Source: Lachnospiraceae bacterium
GTDB taxonomy: Bacteria > Bacillota > Clostridia > Lachnospirales > Lachnospiraceae
Direction of reading: 5' to 3'
Assembly: GCA_009774395.1 (NCBI GenBank)
Contig: VSNQ01000081.1
Span: 1 to 22,044, forward strand
DNA length: 22,044 nucleotides
Shown here: one piece after another, positions 21,941 to 22,044 of the stretch
How positions within the stretch are numbered: the stretch's first letter is position 1
Layout of the letters: the number at the start of each line of letters is the position of its first letter
Made by a program: the position numbers and the translations under genes
The notes under the pieces: model-generated
Told to the model about the DNA's origin: nothing
The model's database searches: none
The model's input: the letters and a program-made list of their open reading frames with translations, nothing else

Positions 21941-22044
21941 TAGGCAAAATGAAAAATGTTAAAAAAATTTTTCTCAAGTAGTTAAAGAAAAAAAGGGTAA
22001 CTTTAACAAGCCCACCCATGTGGAAATTTTGAAGATTCATGAGA

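Overview
The window looks like chromosome from a low-GC anaerobic Firmicute, most likely a clostridial gut commensal of the Lachnospiraceae type. This rests on strong AGGAGG-type ribosome sites, a rubrerythrin, a Gram-positive type I dihydroorotase, a bactofilin, an ECF vitamin-transporter S component and many small clostridial-type lipoproteins. No tRNA, rRNA, CRISPR array, prophage or intact transposase gene is visible.

Layout. Positions 34-608 (minus) hold an XRE regulator and a small membrane protein, overlapping as a pair. Positions 1184-2489 (plus) hold an ECF sigma factor broken by an in-frame TAG and its intact anti-sigma-like partner. Positions 2876-4739 (minus) hold pyrC and rubrerythrin, preceded by a truncated HAD hydrolase. 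Positions 5508-8460 carry a GNAT acetyltransferase, two lipoproteins facing each other (one with a PrcB-like domain) and a PlsC-type acyltransferase. Positions 8938-13313 (minus) form a tight four-gene envelope operon: coiled-coil membrane protein, GH9-like lipoprotein lacking the catalytic motifs, ddl and murF. A divergent zinc-ribbon protein follows, then an Eis-like GNAT, a bactofilin and a Cache-type chemoreceptor, all three minus. metY (minus) is divergent from a plus-strand operon of pyridoxal-kinase-like protein, ECF S component and minimal radical SAM protein, which ends in a strong terminator. A truncated XRE regulator lies at the right edge.

The most striking non-coding feature is the set of inverted-repeat elements filling the gaps between genes in the left 9 kb. 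One family, with termini like GGAACTGTCAATAAATAAC and TTA or TAA duplications on each side, has four long copies, one 38-bp derivative and one possible remnant. Two other inverted-repeat elements sit side by side between plsC and murF. These look like non-autonomous MITEs. One abuts the rubrerythrin stop codon so that the stop is itself the duplicated target.

Functional links. ddl and murF supply and attach D-Ala-D-Ala in peptidoglycan synthesis, and the two surface proteins ahead of them probably act at the envelope. The kinase and S component suggest vitamin B6 uptake and trapping; the role of the radical SAM partner is unknown.
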